This document shows positions 1-7,793 of a DNA stretch of 58,770 nt, one piece after another. Position numbers and translations under genes: made by a program. The stretch's first letter is position 1, and the number at the start of each line of letters is the position of its first letter. The notes below the pieces were generated by a model. That model was not told the origin of the DNA and ran no database searches. It was given only the letters and a program-made list of their open reading frames with translations. The stretch covers positions 1 through 58,770 of the forward strand of contig JAINCN010000014.1 of assembly GCA_036574075.1 (NCBI GenBank), read 5' to 3'. This DNA is from Deltaproteobacteria bacterium (GTDB lineage: Bacteria > Desulfobacterota > Dissulfuribacteria > Dissulfuribacterales > UBA5754).

Positions 1-127
1 AGCCCCCATCCATGGGGGCGGATTTGCCGTTCGAGCCCCGTCCATGGGCGCCTCACTCCACAAATACCCCGGCCGTAGGCTTATGCTGTGAAATCGAAGG
101 GTTGAGTGCATATCTCACGGATTCAGG
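1..127 (-). mobile_element. Dispersed CCTGAATCC element, copy 1 (cut by window edge)
   Basis: This is the right part of the 175-bp dispersed element, in reverse orientation. It shows the GGGGGC and GGGCGCC hairpin halves, then the long arm, ending in the terminal sequence GGATTCAGG at 119-127. The left end lies outside the window, so a target duplication cannot be tested. It ends 6 bp from the stop codon of the CobD-like gene. Confidence 0.9.
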
Positions 128-133
128 AATTCG

Positions 134-1213
134 TCAAAAGTCCTTATCGCTGTCCATGCGGCGCAGGACATGTGCTAGCATGTCGTTCTCTTTACGAGAC
201 CTGAGCGCCATACGGATGTATCTCCCGTCGAGGCCCGAAAAGTTGGAACAGTCCCGAATGAGGATCCCTCCCGCCTCGAGGAACTTTGTCACCTTGCCTG
301 CCGACCATGGATAATGCACCTGAAAGAGGATGAAATGGGCCTCTGCTGGCAAGGGCTTCAGAAAAGAGACCCCTTCCAGCAAGGCAAGAAGGCGCCTTTT
401 TTCTTGGGTGCAATATTTACGCACCTCCTCCTCATAGGCCGTCTCTTTGAGCAGATATTCTCCGGCGATCTGGGAAAGTCGGCCGACCGCCCAGGGTTTC
501 ATGGCCTGCCCCAAGGTCTCCTTCATGGCCTGGGAACACACAGCGTACCCGAGCCGAAGACCTGGAACACCATATATCTTGGAAAACGACCTGAGGATCA
601 GGATGTTTTCAAGGGAACACCCCAAAAGGGAAGAAAGCGCGTCCTCGGCCACAAAAGGGGCATAGGATTCGTCCACGACCCAGAAGGTCTGCGGTCTTTT
701 GGATGCGGCATCCGCAATGTCATGAGGCGGGATGAAGCGTCCGGTCGGGTTGTTCGGGTTGCACAGAAAAACGAGATCCCTTTCCCTTGCCGCGTGGAAA
801 ATGGCATCGAGGCATTCCCTGATGCTGAAGCCTTCCGGTCCTATAGGCACGGTGACCACCTCGCATCCCGCCTTCCTGGCGGCGTCTTCATAATCCGCAT
901 AGGTCGGAATAGGTATCACGACCCGTTCCGGACGGAGAAGGCCGGGTATTGTATGGATCCAGTCCGTCGTCCCTGGCACCACGAAGATCCGATCCGGCCC
1001 AATCCCGTACCTGCGCCCGATGGCCTCCCGAAGGCCAAGGCTATCCACCTCGGGAAGTCGGCTGATCTCGTCGATGTGACGGATCAAGACCTCACGAAGA
1101 CCGGGAGGAGGTGGGAGCGGGCTTATGTTACTGCTGAAATCGATTACCTCTTCCGGCCTTTTGCCGAGACGCCGGGCAAGTCCGTAGATATCGCCACCAT
1201 GGCCGTAAAGCAC
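134..1213 (-). CDS. CobD-like PLP-dependent aminotransferase/decarboxylase
   Basis: This is a fold-type I PLP enzyme of the histidinol-phosphate aminotransferase / threonine-phosphate decarboxylase (CobD) group. Visible motifs are an N-terminal YGHGGD, CNPNNPTG in the substrate and PLP region, VVDESY, and SFSKIYGVPGLRLGY with the Schiff-base lysine. The HGG start is typical of CobD, which makes (R)-1-aminopropan-2-ol phosphate for cobalamin. No other cobalamin gene is in view, so a HisC-like role remains possible. The open frame extends to 1369, but that part overlaps the upstream gene. The GTG at 1213, two bases after the upstream stop, gives a normal length of 359 aa. The stop lies 7 bp from a dispersed element. 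Confidence 0.8.
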   Translation of the reverse strand: MLYGHGGDIYGLARRLGKRPEEVIDFSSNISPLPPPPGLREVLIRHIDEISRLPEVDSLGLREAIGRRYGIGPDRIFVVPGTTDWIHTIPGLLRPERVVIPIPTYADYEDAARKAGCEVVTVPIGPEGFSIRECLDAIFHAARERDLVFLCNPNNPTGRFIPPHDIADAASKRPQTFWVVDESYAPFVAEDALSSLLGCSLENILILRSFSKIYGVPGLRLGYAVCSQAMKETLGQAMKPWAVGRLSQIAGEYLLKETAYEEEVRKYCTQEKRRLLALLEGVSFLKPLPAEAHFILFQVHYPWSAGKVTKFLEAGGILIRDCSNFSGLDGRYIRMALRSRKENDMLAHVLRRMDSDKDF

Positions 1214-1215
1214 GG

Positions 1216-1776
1216 TTAAACAGAACGCGGCCCGAAGGATCTTTCGTACAGCTCTCGAATGGCCTTCTTGCCTTCTTCCGTAAGGTAGCGGGTCCCGGTG
1301 CCAGCGAAGTTTCTGTGGGTGATGACGGGCTCGTCCTCGACCCAATCCGCTCCGTTCCAGGAATACCATCGGTTCGATCCCTGATCGAAGACGCTCAGGG
1401 GTCGATTGAAGAACTTGGCGAGTTCCACGGCCCAGCCTGTCCCTCCCCTCACGGTCTTGTCAGGCTGGATCCAGCCTACTGCAAAGACCTGATGGCCGTT
1501 GTTGACCACGTGGAAAATGGACTGGATGACCCTGCGGATCTTCTCCGCCTCGGCATAGGTCCTTCCCATGTGTTTCGATACGATGATCATGCTGATATCG
1601 CCCTGCTTGAGTTCCTCGTCCGTGAGCACCCTCACGTCCTTGACACGGTCCATTCGATGGCCCTTGAAGGAAAAATTCACCTCCTTGATGCCCCAAATCT
1701 CTGCGTTCTGGCCGAACTCGGCCTCGGCCCCCCTGAGCCCTCCGCTGTATAGGGTGTATTGCGACAAATCCGTCAC
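1216..1776 (-). CDS. Conserved hypothetical protein, possible SLOG/Rossmann fold
   Basis: This encodes 186 aa from a GTG start preceded by GAGGAGG. The N-terminal YSGGLRGAEAEFG resembles the glycine-rich nucleotide-binding loop of SLOG/YpsA-like proteins. The middle contains HVVNNGHQVFAVGWI and VRGGTGWAVELA. The C-terminus carries TGTRYLTEEGKKAIRELYERSF. No signal peptide or membrane segment is seen. It lies directly upstream of the CobD-like gene with a 2-nt gap, so the two are probably cotranscribed. I do not know a function; the SLOG assignment is from pattern only. Confidence 0.6.
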   Translation of the reverse strand: MTDLSQYTLYSGGLRGAEAEFGQNAEIWGIKEVNFSFKGHRMDRVKDVRVLTDEELKQGDISMIIVSKHMGRTYAEAEKIRRVIQSIFHVVNNGHQVFAVGWIQPDKTVRGGTGWAVELAKFFNRPLSVFDQGSNRWYSWNGADWVEDEPVITHRNFAGTGTRYLTEEGKKAIRELYERSFGPRSV

Positions 1777-1947
1777 GAGCGAATCCTCCTCATGGCATAT
1801 GAAATTGGCTACCCCTCTTTCTCGCCGCAGATAGCGTCTTGGCGAAGAACGAGGAGCTTTTTATAAACGATCTCGATAAATTCGGCGAGGGGGCGTGCTT
1901 GTTCTCACCGGATTGGGCGTAGGCCTTTGCGACCTCCACAGCCCCCC

Positions 1948-2637
1948 TCATTCCAATTTCGTGCCTTCCTGCCTGCCGGCAGGCAGGGCATCTCGGGCCT
2001 TTTGATCGGGATCAGATTCTGAGGTTTTTGCAGCGCAATCTTTCACGAATTCCGGGAGGACCTCCATGAGCCTGCGAAGGGCCTCTCCCCGGTGGCTGAT
2101 CCGGTTCTTTTCGGCAGGTTCGAGTTCTGCCATGGTCCGGCCGACAGCAGGGACGAAAAAGACGGGATCGTATCCGAAACCTCCCGTGCCAGCAGGTTTC
2201 ACGGTGATGCGACCTTCACACGCCCCCTGGGCAAAGACCCGCCGACCGGAAGGATCCGCAAGGACAAGAACACACCGAAACCGAGCCGTCCGCCTTTCTT
2301 CCGGCAGTCCGGCAAGTAGTTCGAGGAGCTTGGCGTTGTTTTCGGCATCACTTGCCCCCTCACCGGCAAAACGGGCGGATCTGACACCAGGTGCGCCTCC
2401 AAGGGCATCCACCTCGAGACCCGAATCGTCGGCAAGGGCCAGGCAGCCTGTGGCAGCCGAGACAGTAAGGGCCTTTTTGAGGGCATTGTCCAGAAAGGTC
2501 TCACCGTCCTCCACCACCTCCGGAACCCCGGGGTAATCGGCCAGGGATCGCACGTCAAGATCCATGCCGTCGAGGAGACGGCGGATCTCGTCCACCTTGC
2601 CCGCGTTCCGTGTGGCCATGACCAGGATACGTCTCAT
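1948..2637 (-). CDS. rdgB: XTP/dITP pyrophosphatase (RdgB/HAM1)
   Basis: This is the house-cleaning NTPase that hydrolyses ITP, dITP and XTP to monophosphates. The start MRRILVMATRNAGKVDEI matches the family (T-x-N-x-GK). DDSGLEVDALGGAPGVRSAR, GGFGYDPVF and KNRISHRGEAL are the usual substrate and metal motifs. The catalytic domain ends near residue 197. About 30 extra residues follow, partly encoded by a perfect 20-bp palindrome at 1968-1987 (read as ALPAGRQ), so the tail looks repeat-derived. The ATG overlaps the stop of the upstream ferredoxin gene by 4 bp (ATGA), which indicates coupling. Confidence 0.96.
   Translation of the reverse strand: MRRILVMATRNAGKVDEIRRLLDGMDLDVRSLADYPGVPEVVEDGETFLDNALKKALTVSAATGCLALADDSGLEVDALGGAPGVRSARFAGEGASDAENNAKLLELLAGLPEERRTARFRCVLVLADPSGRRVFAQGACEGRITVKPAGTGGFGYDPVFFVPAVGRTMAELEPAEKNRISHRGEALRRLMEVLPEFVKDCAAKTSESDPDQKARDALPAGRQEGTKLE
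1968..1987. repeat. GC-rich 20-bp palindrome inside rdgB
   Basis: A perfect palindrome, CCTGCCTGCCGGCAGGCAGG, lies within the 3' end of rdgB. Related palindromes occur at 55187-55206 and, degenerate, at 53527-53554. It therefore belongs to a second small REP-like family that has extended this coding sequence. Confidence 0.8.
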
Positions 2638-3524
2638 GATCGTCCTTCACCCTCCCGGATGGCGTGGCCCCGCATGTCGTATGGCTCTACCGAAACCGCC
2701 CCTGCGGGGCAGATACTGTAACACCGCATGCAACGGATGCACGCCCCGGTGTTGATGGAATCCGTCCTGTCAAAAAACGAGACACCAACGGGACATATCC
2801 TCTTGCAGGCGGAACACTGGACACAACGATCGCTGTCAAACCGAAGCCTCAAGAGACTTACCCGGTTGAAAAGCCCGAATAAGGCACCAAGGGGACAGAT
2901 CGTGCGGCAAAAAAATCGATTCGTGACGACACAACCTGTAAGGATTGCCAAAAGCACGGCCAGCTTGGAGAAAAAAAGCGTTCCCACCAGCCGCCGCAGG
3001 CCCGTCTCCATGGCAAGGAGAGGAAGACCAGCTCCCAGGGTACCTGCCGGACAGACGAACTTGCAGAACCACGTGCTTCCAAAGCCCATTTCATCCACCC
3101 AAAAAAGGGGCAAAAGGACCACAAAAAACAGCAAAAAGAGATATGGACCCCAGCGGAAGATCCGGGGGAGGGAAAACTTCCGGATCGGAATCCGGTACAA
3201 CCATTCCTGAAGATACCCGAACGGGCAGAACCATCCGCACGGGATCCTGCCCATCAGGGAACCGAAGATGCCGATGGTGCCCAGGACATAGGCCCCAAAA
3301 TGAAACTGATGGACCGCAAAGGCAGGCCGAATGCCGGCAATGGCGTTTTGCAAACCTCCGAGAGGGCAGGAAAAGGCAGCAGCCGGGCAGGAATAGCAGT
3401 TGAGGCCCGGGAAACAGATCCTTTTGGTCCAGCCCTGAAAGATCCGGTCCTTCCAAGGGAAAAGCCAGTACGAATTGGCGAGAAGTAGGGAAAGGAGCTG
3501 TATCCGGCGTCGTGCCCTTTCCAT
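2634..3524 (-). CDS. NapH/CcoG-like membrane polyferredoxin
   Basis: This is an integral membrane 4Fe-4S protein of about 296 aa. It has several hydrophobic helices with CGWFCPFG, CKFVCPAG and CRTICPLG signatures typical of NapH/NosR/RdxA proteins. The C-terminus holds two cytoplasmic ferredoxin motifs (CVQCSACKRICP and CIRCMRCYSICP). Such proteins pass electrons between the quinone pool or thiols and periplasmic partners. The ATG at 3524 overlaps the stop of the 45-aa gene upstream by one base. The 3' end overlaps rdgB by 4 bp. The exact partner enzyme is unknown. Confidence 0.85.
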   Translation of the reverse strand: MERARRRIQLLSLLLANSYWLFPWKDRIFQGWTKRICFPGLNCYSCPAAAFSCPLGGLQNAIAGIRPAFAVHQFHFGAYVLGTIGIFGSLMGRIPCGWFCPFGYLQEWLYRIPIRKFSLPRIFRWGPYLFLLFFVVLLPLFWVDEMGFGSTWFCKFVCPAGTLGAGLPLLAMETGLRRLVGTLFFSKLAVLLAILTGCVVTNRFFCRTICPLGALFGLFNRVSLLRLRFDSDRCVQCSACKRICPVGVSFFDRTDSINTGACIRCMRCYSICPAGAVSVEPYDMRGHAIREGEGRS

Positions 3525-3661
3525 CACCCGATCCCGATACAGCTCAGGCAGACGCTAACCGCCTTCTGCCAAAGGGCGGATGCCTCACCCGCCCAGACGC
3601 CGAATGCGGCAAGGGCAGAAGACGCAGCAAGCAATGCCCAGGAAAGGGGCCTTTTCCTCAT
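3524..3661 (-). CDS. Small CD1871A-like CXXC protein
   Basis: This 45-aa protein is too short for ordinary ORF lists. It starts MRKRPLSWALLAASSALAAF, a single hydrophobic helix, continues with a GVWAGEA turn, and ends AVSVCLSCIGIG. That C-terminal V-C-L-x-C-I-G-I-G tail matches the small CD1871A family, which typically sits beside NapH-like 4Fe-4S proteins. The ribosome site GGAGG lies 6 nt before ATG. Its TGA shares a base with the ATG of the polyferredoxin gene (TGATG), strong evidence for translation and coupling. The function is unknown; a redox partner or anchor for the polyferredoxin is inferred. Confidence 0.85.
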   Translation of the reverse strand: MRKRPLSWALLAASSALAAFGVWAGEASALWQKAVSVCLSCIGIG

Positions 3662-3716
3662 GACGAGACCTCCAACGACCAAGGATCAGGTCATGATACC
3701 GTGATATCCAAGGGCC

Positions 3717-4013
3717 TCAAGATGCCTCTGTCACCCGCCGTGTCTTCTCCCCGAGATGAACGCACTTGTCTCGACGGTCGTCCAGTTTGATGACCGTGTA
3801 CACGCGCTGGACGCCCATGCCGAAAGGCACCTCATGGAGTGCACGCGCGATCTTGAGGAGATCTTCCACCTCCCCTTCCATGGTCGTCCCCATGTCATGA
3901 AGGGCATGAGGGACTCCCATGTCCTTGAGGATTCGCTGGATCTCGACGATATAACGCCCCACACCCGTAGTGCCGGTCCCGAGCGGGACGATGCTGATGT
4001 CCATGATGGCCAT
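3717..4013 (-). CDS. MTH1187/YqgV-type thiamine-binding protein
   Basis: This 98-aa protein of the former DUF77 family binds thiamine or hydroxymethylpyrimidine in homologues. Visible features are the start MAIMDISIVPLGTGTTGVG, the VEIQRILKDMG helix, and HDMGTTMEGEVEDLL with the conserved T-x-x-E-G. GGGAGG lies 9 nt before the ATG. It is upstream of the small CXXC gene on the same strand, with a gap of about 55 bp. Its 5' side is bounded by a dispersed element at 4041. Confidence 0.88.
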   Translation of the reverse strand: MAIMDISIVPLGTGTTGVGRYIVEIQRILKDMGVPHALHDMGTTMEGEVEDLLKIARALHEVPFGMGVQRVYTVIKLDDRRDKCVHLGEKTRRVTEAS

Positions 4014-4040
4014 GAGAAAAGACCTCCCTTCTACCTTTTA

Positions 4041-4215
4041 CCTGAATCCGTGAGCCGGCGTTCGGGATATTTGTTCCGTGCGGCAAATAGCCTCCTGTCC
4101 ATGGGGGCGGATTTGCCGTTCGTGCCCCGTCCATGGGCGCCTCCATCCACAAATACCCCGAACGCCGGCTTATTTTGAAAATTGCCAAGTTAAGTTCATA
4201 TCTCACGGCTTCAGG
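4041..4215 (-). mobile_element. Dispersed element, copy 2 (175 bp)
   Basis: This is a full 175-bp copy in reverse orientation. It starts with the short arm CCTGAATCCGTGAG-CCGGCG and ends with the long arm and GGCTTCAGG. Its arm subtype (GTTCGGG / CCGAACGCCGGC) matches the copy at 58563. The flanks read TTTTA and TTCTA, an imperfect 5-bp duplication. The last bases overlap the trkH coding end and provide its TGA. Confidence 0.92.
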
Positions 4216-5695
4216 TTCTATCTTTTGACCAACGCCAGGCAGGCCCATGCACGCCCTTCCAGTAGGACGGGACAAAGAGCACTGCCACGGTGTAGAGCTC
4301 GAGGCGGCCGGCCAGCATGCAGAAGGTCAGGACGAGCTTCGTGGGATCCGAAAGGTCAGCGAAATTCCGGGCTGGCCCAACAGTCCCGAGGCCTGGGCCG
4401 ACATTGTTGAGGGTGGCGATGACTGCGGTAGCGCCGGAAATCATGTCCAGACCAAGCCCTGTCACAAGGAGGGTAGCTGCGACAAACACGGAAAGATACA
4501 GGAAAAGAAAGCCGAGGATTGCCTGGACGATATCGGGATGCACCCGGTGCCCATCAAGTTTTACCGTATCGACGGAACGCGGATGGATGAGCTTTTTGAC
4601 CTGAAACCGGGTGAACTTCCCGAAAAGGAGGATGCGGACCTGCTTGATCCCCCCTGCGGTTGACCCGGCCATGCCACCAAGGAACATGAGAGAGATGAGG
4701 ATCACCTTGCACAAAGGGGGCCAAAGGTCGAAGTCTGCGGTGCCAAAACCCGTGGTGGTCACGATGGTCCAGACCTGAAAGGATGCGATTCGAAAACCCT
4801 CCTCCCAAGAGGTATAAACGCCGTCCCACATGTTCGCGAAACAGATGACCACGGTCGCGAGCACGCCACCGGCCAGATAGAAACGGAGTTCCTCGCTCTG
4901 CCACCAGGAACGGAAATCCCCGGTGAAAAGCCTGTAATGGAGGGTGAAATTGATCCCGGCAAGGATCATAAAAAAAATGATTATCCACTCGATCCAGGAA
5001 TTCTGAAAATAGGCAACACTTGCCGTATGTGTGGAAAAACCACCGGTGGCCATTGTTGCAAAGGAATGACAAACGGCATCAAAGAAATCCATACCCGCCA
5101 GCATGAGGAGGACCACTTCAGCAACAGTCATGGCGAGATAGACTCCCCAGAGGATTCGGGCCGTGTCCTGTATCCTTGGGGCAAGCCGGTCCTTTGTGGG
5201 GCCTGGCACCTCGGCCTGAAAGAGCTGCATGCCGCCGATTCCAAGGATGGGAAGTATGGCAAGGGAAAGGACGATGATCCCCATGCCCCCGAGCCAGTGA
5301 GTAAGCGATCTCCAGAAAAGGAGTCCTGGACCCAGGACCTCCACCTCCCGAAGGATTGTGGATCCAGTCGTGGTAAACCCGGACATGGACTCGAAAAGGG
5401 CATCGACGAAACCCGGTATCGCCCCAGAAAAATAATACGGGAACGCCCCGATGACGGCAGCCGCCACCCAACTGAAGGTCACAATAGCGAATCCCTCCCG
5501 GTGGCCGATGTCCTTCTCGGGCACAAAGGCCCAGGCAAGCCCCCCTCCGGCCACAAGCCCCAGGGCGCTCGATACGAGAAAGGCCGCCCATGACCGGTCC
5601 TCATAGTAGAGACAGAAAGGGATCGGGGTGAGAAGGGCGAGGGAAAGAAATATGATAAGCCAGCCGATGAGGGCCCCGACAGTGCCGAGTCTCAT
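4211..5695 (-). CDS. trkH: TrkH-type potassium uptake membrane subunit
   Basis: This is the potassium-translocating subunit of Trk, about 494 aa and wholly membrane-embedded. Selectivity-filter-like segments are visible as SMSGFTTTGSTIL, SFATMATGGFSTH, IVTTTGFGTADF and TLNNVGPGLGTVGP, the four P-loops of the TrkH/KtrB fold. The start ATG at 5695 overlaps the trkA stop (ATGA), so the pair is one operon with TrkA gating TrkH. The open frame runs upstream to 5878, but only inside trkA. The terminal TGA comes from the end of a dispersed element (CC-TGA), so the natural C-terminus may have been altered by a few residues. Confidence 0.95.
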   Translation of the reverse strand: MRLGTVGALIGWLIIFLSLALLTPIPFCLYYEDRSWAAFLVSSALGLVAGGGLAWAFVPEKDIGHREGFAIVTFSWVAAAVIGAFPYYFSGAIPGFVDALFESMSGFTTTGSTILREVEVLGPGLLFWRSLTHWLGGMGIIVLSLAILPILGIGGMQLFQAEVPGPTKDRLAPRIQDTARILWGVYLAMTVAEVVLLMLAGMDFFDAVCHSFATMATGGFSTHTASVAYFQNSWIEWIIIFFMILAGINFTLHYRLFTGDFRSWWQSEELRFYLAGGVLATVVICFANMWDGVYTSWEEGFRIASFQVWTIVTTTGFGTADFDLWPPLCKVILISLMFLGGMAGSTAGGIKQVRILLFGKFTRFQVKKLIHPRSVDTVKLDGHRVHPDIVQAILGFLFLYLSVFVAATLLVTGLGLDMISGATAVIATLNNVGPGLGTVGPARNFADLSDPTKLVLTFCMLAGRLELYTVAVLFVPSYWKGVHGPAWRWSKDRT

Positions 5696-7038
5696 GCGGT
5701 CAGAAACTTTTCCAGTGCGGGCAGGTCCTTTTTCATGGAAAAGATCACCAGGCGATCTCCTGCCTTCATAACTGTCTCGCCCGACGGAATCACGACCTTG
5801 CCGTGTCGAACAATGGCCCCCACGTTCACTCCAACAGGAAAACGGGCATCCTTGAGGGTACGGTTGGTGTATGCCCACCGCTCGGAGATCACGAATTCCA
5901 TGACCTCTGCATCAGTGCCGAGCAAGGTCGCGACCGACAGGATCGCTCCACGCCTAACGAACCTGAGGATCATCTTGGCGGCCACGAGCCTGGGGCTCAG
6001 CGCGACATCGATGCCGAGCTTGCCCAAAAGGGGGATAAAATCAGGACGACTTATCCGCGTGATGCACTTCTTCGCGCCGTGGTGCTTGGCAAGGAGGCTT
6101 GCCAGGATATTGGTCGTATCCCCGTTCGTTACAGCGATGACGAGATCTGCGTCCTCGATCCCCTCGGAGACGAGCTCATGGGCGTCCAGGCCATCGAAAT
6201 TGAGGACGACGGTGTTGGAGAGCCTCTCGGCGAGCTGTTCACACTTGAGGTGGTCGGACTCCACAATGGATACCTCGATGTCCTGACTTTCGAGGGCCTT
6301 GGCCACCCGGAACCCCACCTCTCCTCCGCCGATGACAAAGACCCTCTTCGGGGCCGCACTCTTGAAGCCGAGTAGATCTTCCACCGCGGCCATGTCCTGG
6401 CGATTGAGAGCCACGTAGACCCTGTCACCAGAGCGGATCTCGTCATTTCCCCTGGGAATAAGGGTGTTTCCATCCCTGACGATTGCAACAACGAGAAAAT
6501 CGTGCAGTCCACGAAGATCTCTCAGCTGGGCGAGACTCACTCCATGAAGCGAACTTCCCTCTTTGATATGATAGCCGAGGACCACCACATCTCCGTGGGC
6601 GAAATCTGCCATTTCGAATGCCTCGGAAAGGGCGCTGATCTTAAGGATCTCCTCGGCCATGGCTTGATCCGGATTGATGATGAGATCGATACCGAGCTGG
6701 TGTTCGCTTAGAGGAGACACAATGGCGCGGTAATCCTCATTCTTGACCCTGGCCACGCGTCTTCTCACCCCGTACTGCTGGGCGAGGATGCAGGAGATGA
6801 GATTGACCTCATCGAAATCGGTGACCGCAATGAAAAGGTCGGCCTTGTCAACCCCGGCCTGTTCGAGGACACGGGCCGAGGCCCCGTTTCCTCTCACCGT
6901 CATGATGTCGAGTTCCCGCTCCACCTTCCGGAGACGCTCCTCATCCCGGTCCACGAGTACGACCTCGTGTTGCTCGAGGGAAAGCTGTTCGCAGAGGTGT
7001 TTTCCCACCTCTCCAGCGCCGACTATACAGATACGCAC
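5692..7038 (-). CDS. trkA: TrkA potassium uptake regulatory subunit
   Basis: This 448-aa cytoplasmic gating protein has two tandem RCK units. The first NAD-binding fold begins MRICIVGAGEVGKHLCEQL, with VDRDEERL after the second strand. The second begins near residue 231 with RVFVIGGGEVGFRVAKAL. Each is followed by an RCK-C domain (the GSSLHGVSL and ILSVATLLGTDAEVMEF regions). This four-part layout is typical of full TrkA. It is translationally coupled to trkH downstream. The gene start is about 80 bp from tRNA-Cys, which is on the same strand. Confidence 0.96.
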   Translation of the reverse strand: MRICIVGAGEVGKHLCEQLSLEQHEVVLVDRDEERLRKVERELDIMTVRGNGASARVLEQAGVDKADLFIAVTDFDEVNLISCILAQQYGVRRRVARVKNEDYRAIVSPLSEHQLGIDLIINPDQAMAEEILKISALSEAFEMADFAHGDVVVLGYHIKEGSSLHGVSLAQLRDLRGLHDFLVVAIVRDGNTLIPRGNDEIRSGDRVYVALNRQDMAAVEDLLGFKSAAPKRVFVIGGGEVGFRVAKALESQDIEVSIVESDHLKCEQLAERLSNTVVLNFDGLDAHELVSEGIEDADLVIAVTNGDTTNILASLLAKHHGAKKCITRISRPDFIPLLGKLGIDVALSPRLVAAKMILRFVRRGAILSVATLLGTDAEVMEFVISERWAYTNRTLKDARFPVGVNVGAIVRHGKVVIPSGETVMKAGDRLVIFSMKKDLPALEKFLTA

Positions 7039-7119
7039 GATGAATCCCAGCCAGTATCCAGTATCCTGAGAAAGGCCACGGAAATGATAGAGGGGCTTGG
7101 GATCGCCCCGGACGGAGAC

Positions 7120-7195
7120 TGGAGGCGGCGCCCGGATTCGAACCGGGGAATAACGGTTTTGCAGACCGTCGCCTTAGCCACTTGGCTACGCCGCC
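7120..7195 (-). tRNA. tRNA-Cys (GCA)
   Basis: On the minus strand this 76-nt gene has a 7-bp acceptor stem (GGCGGCG with CGCCGCC), discriminator U and an encoded CCA. The anticodon loop is CTGCAAA with anticodon GCA, and the T-loop is TTCGAAT. The U73 discriminator is the usual cysteine identity element. cysS lies 7 kb away. Confidence 0.97.
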
Positions 7196-7267
7196 CGAAA
7201 AACTGCCGATCCTTACCACACAGGGGGGGCTTTGACAAGACAGAACTCCCGGAACGATCAGGTTCGG

Positions 7268-7499
7268 TCAGTGGGCAGGGCTCACGAAGCCCATTCTCCT
7301 TAGGCGTTCGCAAAGGAGGCCAAACTCCTCAGGCAGAAGCGACTGGGGACCGTCCGAAACAGCCTGGTCAGGGGCCGAATGCACCTCGATGAGAAGACCG
7401 CTCGCGCCTGCTGCTGCCGATGCGAGGGCAAGGGGAATGACCTGATCTCTGCGTCCAGCTGCGTGGCTCGGGTCTACCACCACAGGGAGATGGCTCTCC
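7268..7499 (-). pseudogene. aroF: C-terminal fragment of DAHP synthase (AroF type)
   Basis: About 75 residues match the end of 3-deoxy-7-phosphoheptulonate synthase: [20 protein letters not shown], then GLLIEVH and ALSDGPQSL-like sequence ([14 protein letters not shown]). The VDPSH and IEVH motifs belong to the metal and PEP site. The remaining roughly 260 N-terminal residues are absent. Homology stops exactly where a CCTGAATCCGT terminal sequence begins (7500). The open frame continues for about 24 codons into repeat DNA. This is a truncated gene cut by an element; a functional copy would have to lie elsewhere. Confidence 0.85.
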
Positions 7500-7564
7500 C
7501 CTGAATCCGTAGGTGGAAAATTGAAGCAACGCCGCGAGAATCGGGTTTTTTCAGCGAGATCATG
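7500..7564 (+). repeat. Element end with second dispersed repeat
   Basis: CCTGAATCCGT at 7500-7510 matches the dispersed element's end, but the next bases differ. They run GGTGGAAAATTGAAGC and on to TTTTTTCAGCGAGATCAT. Nearly the same stretch occurs inverted at 53149-53202, and a shorter match occurs at 29876-29893 beside another GGATTCAG. It may be the end of a larger related insertion sequence that shares these termini; that is inference. Confidence 0.65.
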
Positions 7565-7618
7565 TCTCATTTTCCGGCTGGTTGAGCTGTATCAGTCAAG
7601 GAATCTCAGAACTCCTTC

Positions 7619-7793
7619 CCTGAATCCGTGAGATACGCACTCAACCATTTGATTTTTAAAATAAGCCTACGGCCGGGGTGTTTGTGGATGGAGGCGCCCA
7701 CGGATGGGGCTCGAACGGCAAACCTGCCCCCATGGACAGGAGGCTATTTGCCGCACGAAACAAATACCCCGGCCGTAGGCTCACGGATTCAGG
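7619..7793 (+). mobile_element. Dispersed element, copy 3 (175 bp, 6-bp duplication)
   Basis: This is a full copy in forward orientation with long left arm and short right arm. The flanks are TCCTTC at 7613-7618 and TCCTTC at 7794-7799, a perfect 6-bp target duplication. The right end is 19 bp upstream of the first Pho-box repeat. Confidence 0.95.

Noticed and set aside
12-314. Many small frames such as MGADLPFEPRPWAP and RYALN-type peptides at element copies
   Set aside because: They fall on the repeated palindromic element in both orientations, have no ribosome sites, and differ by frame-breaking changes. They are better explained as chance frames.
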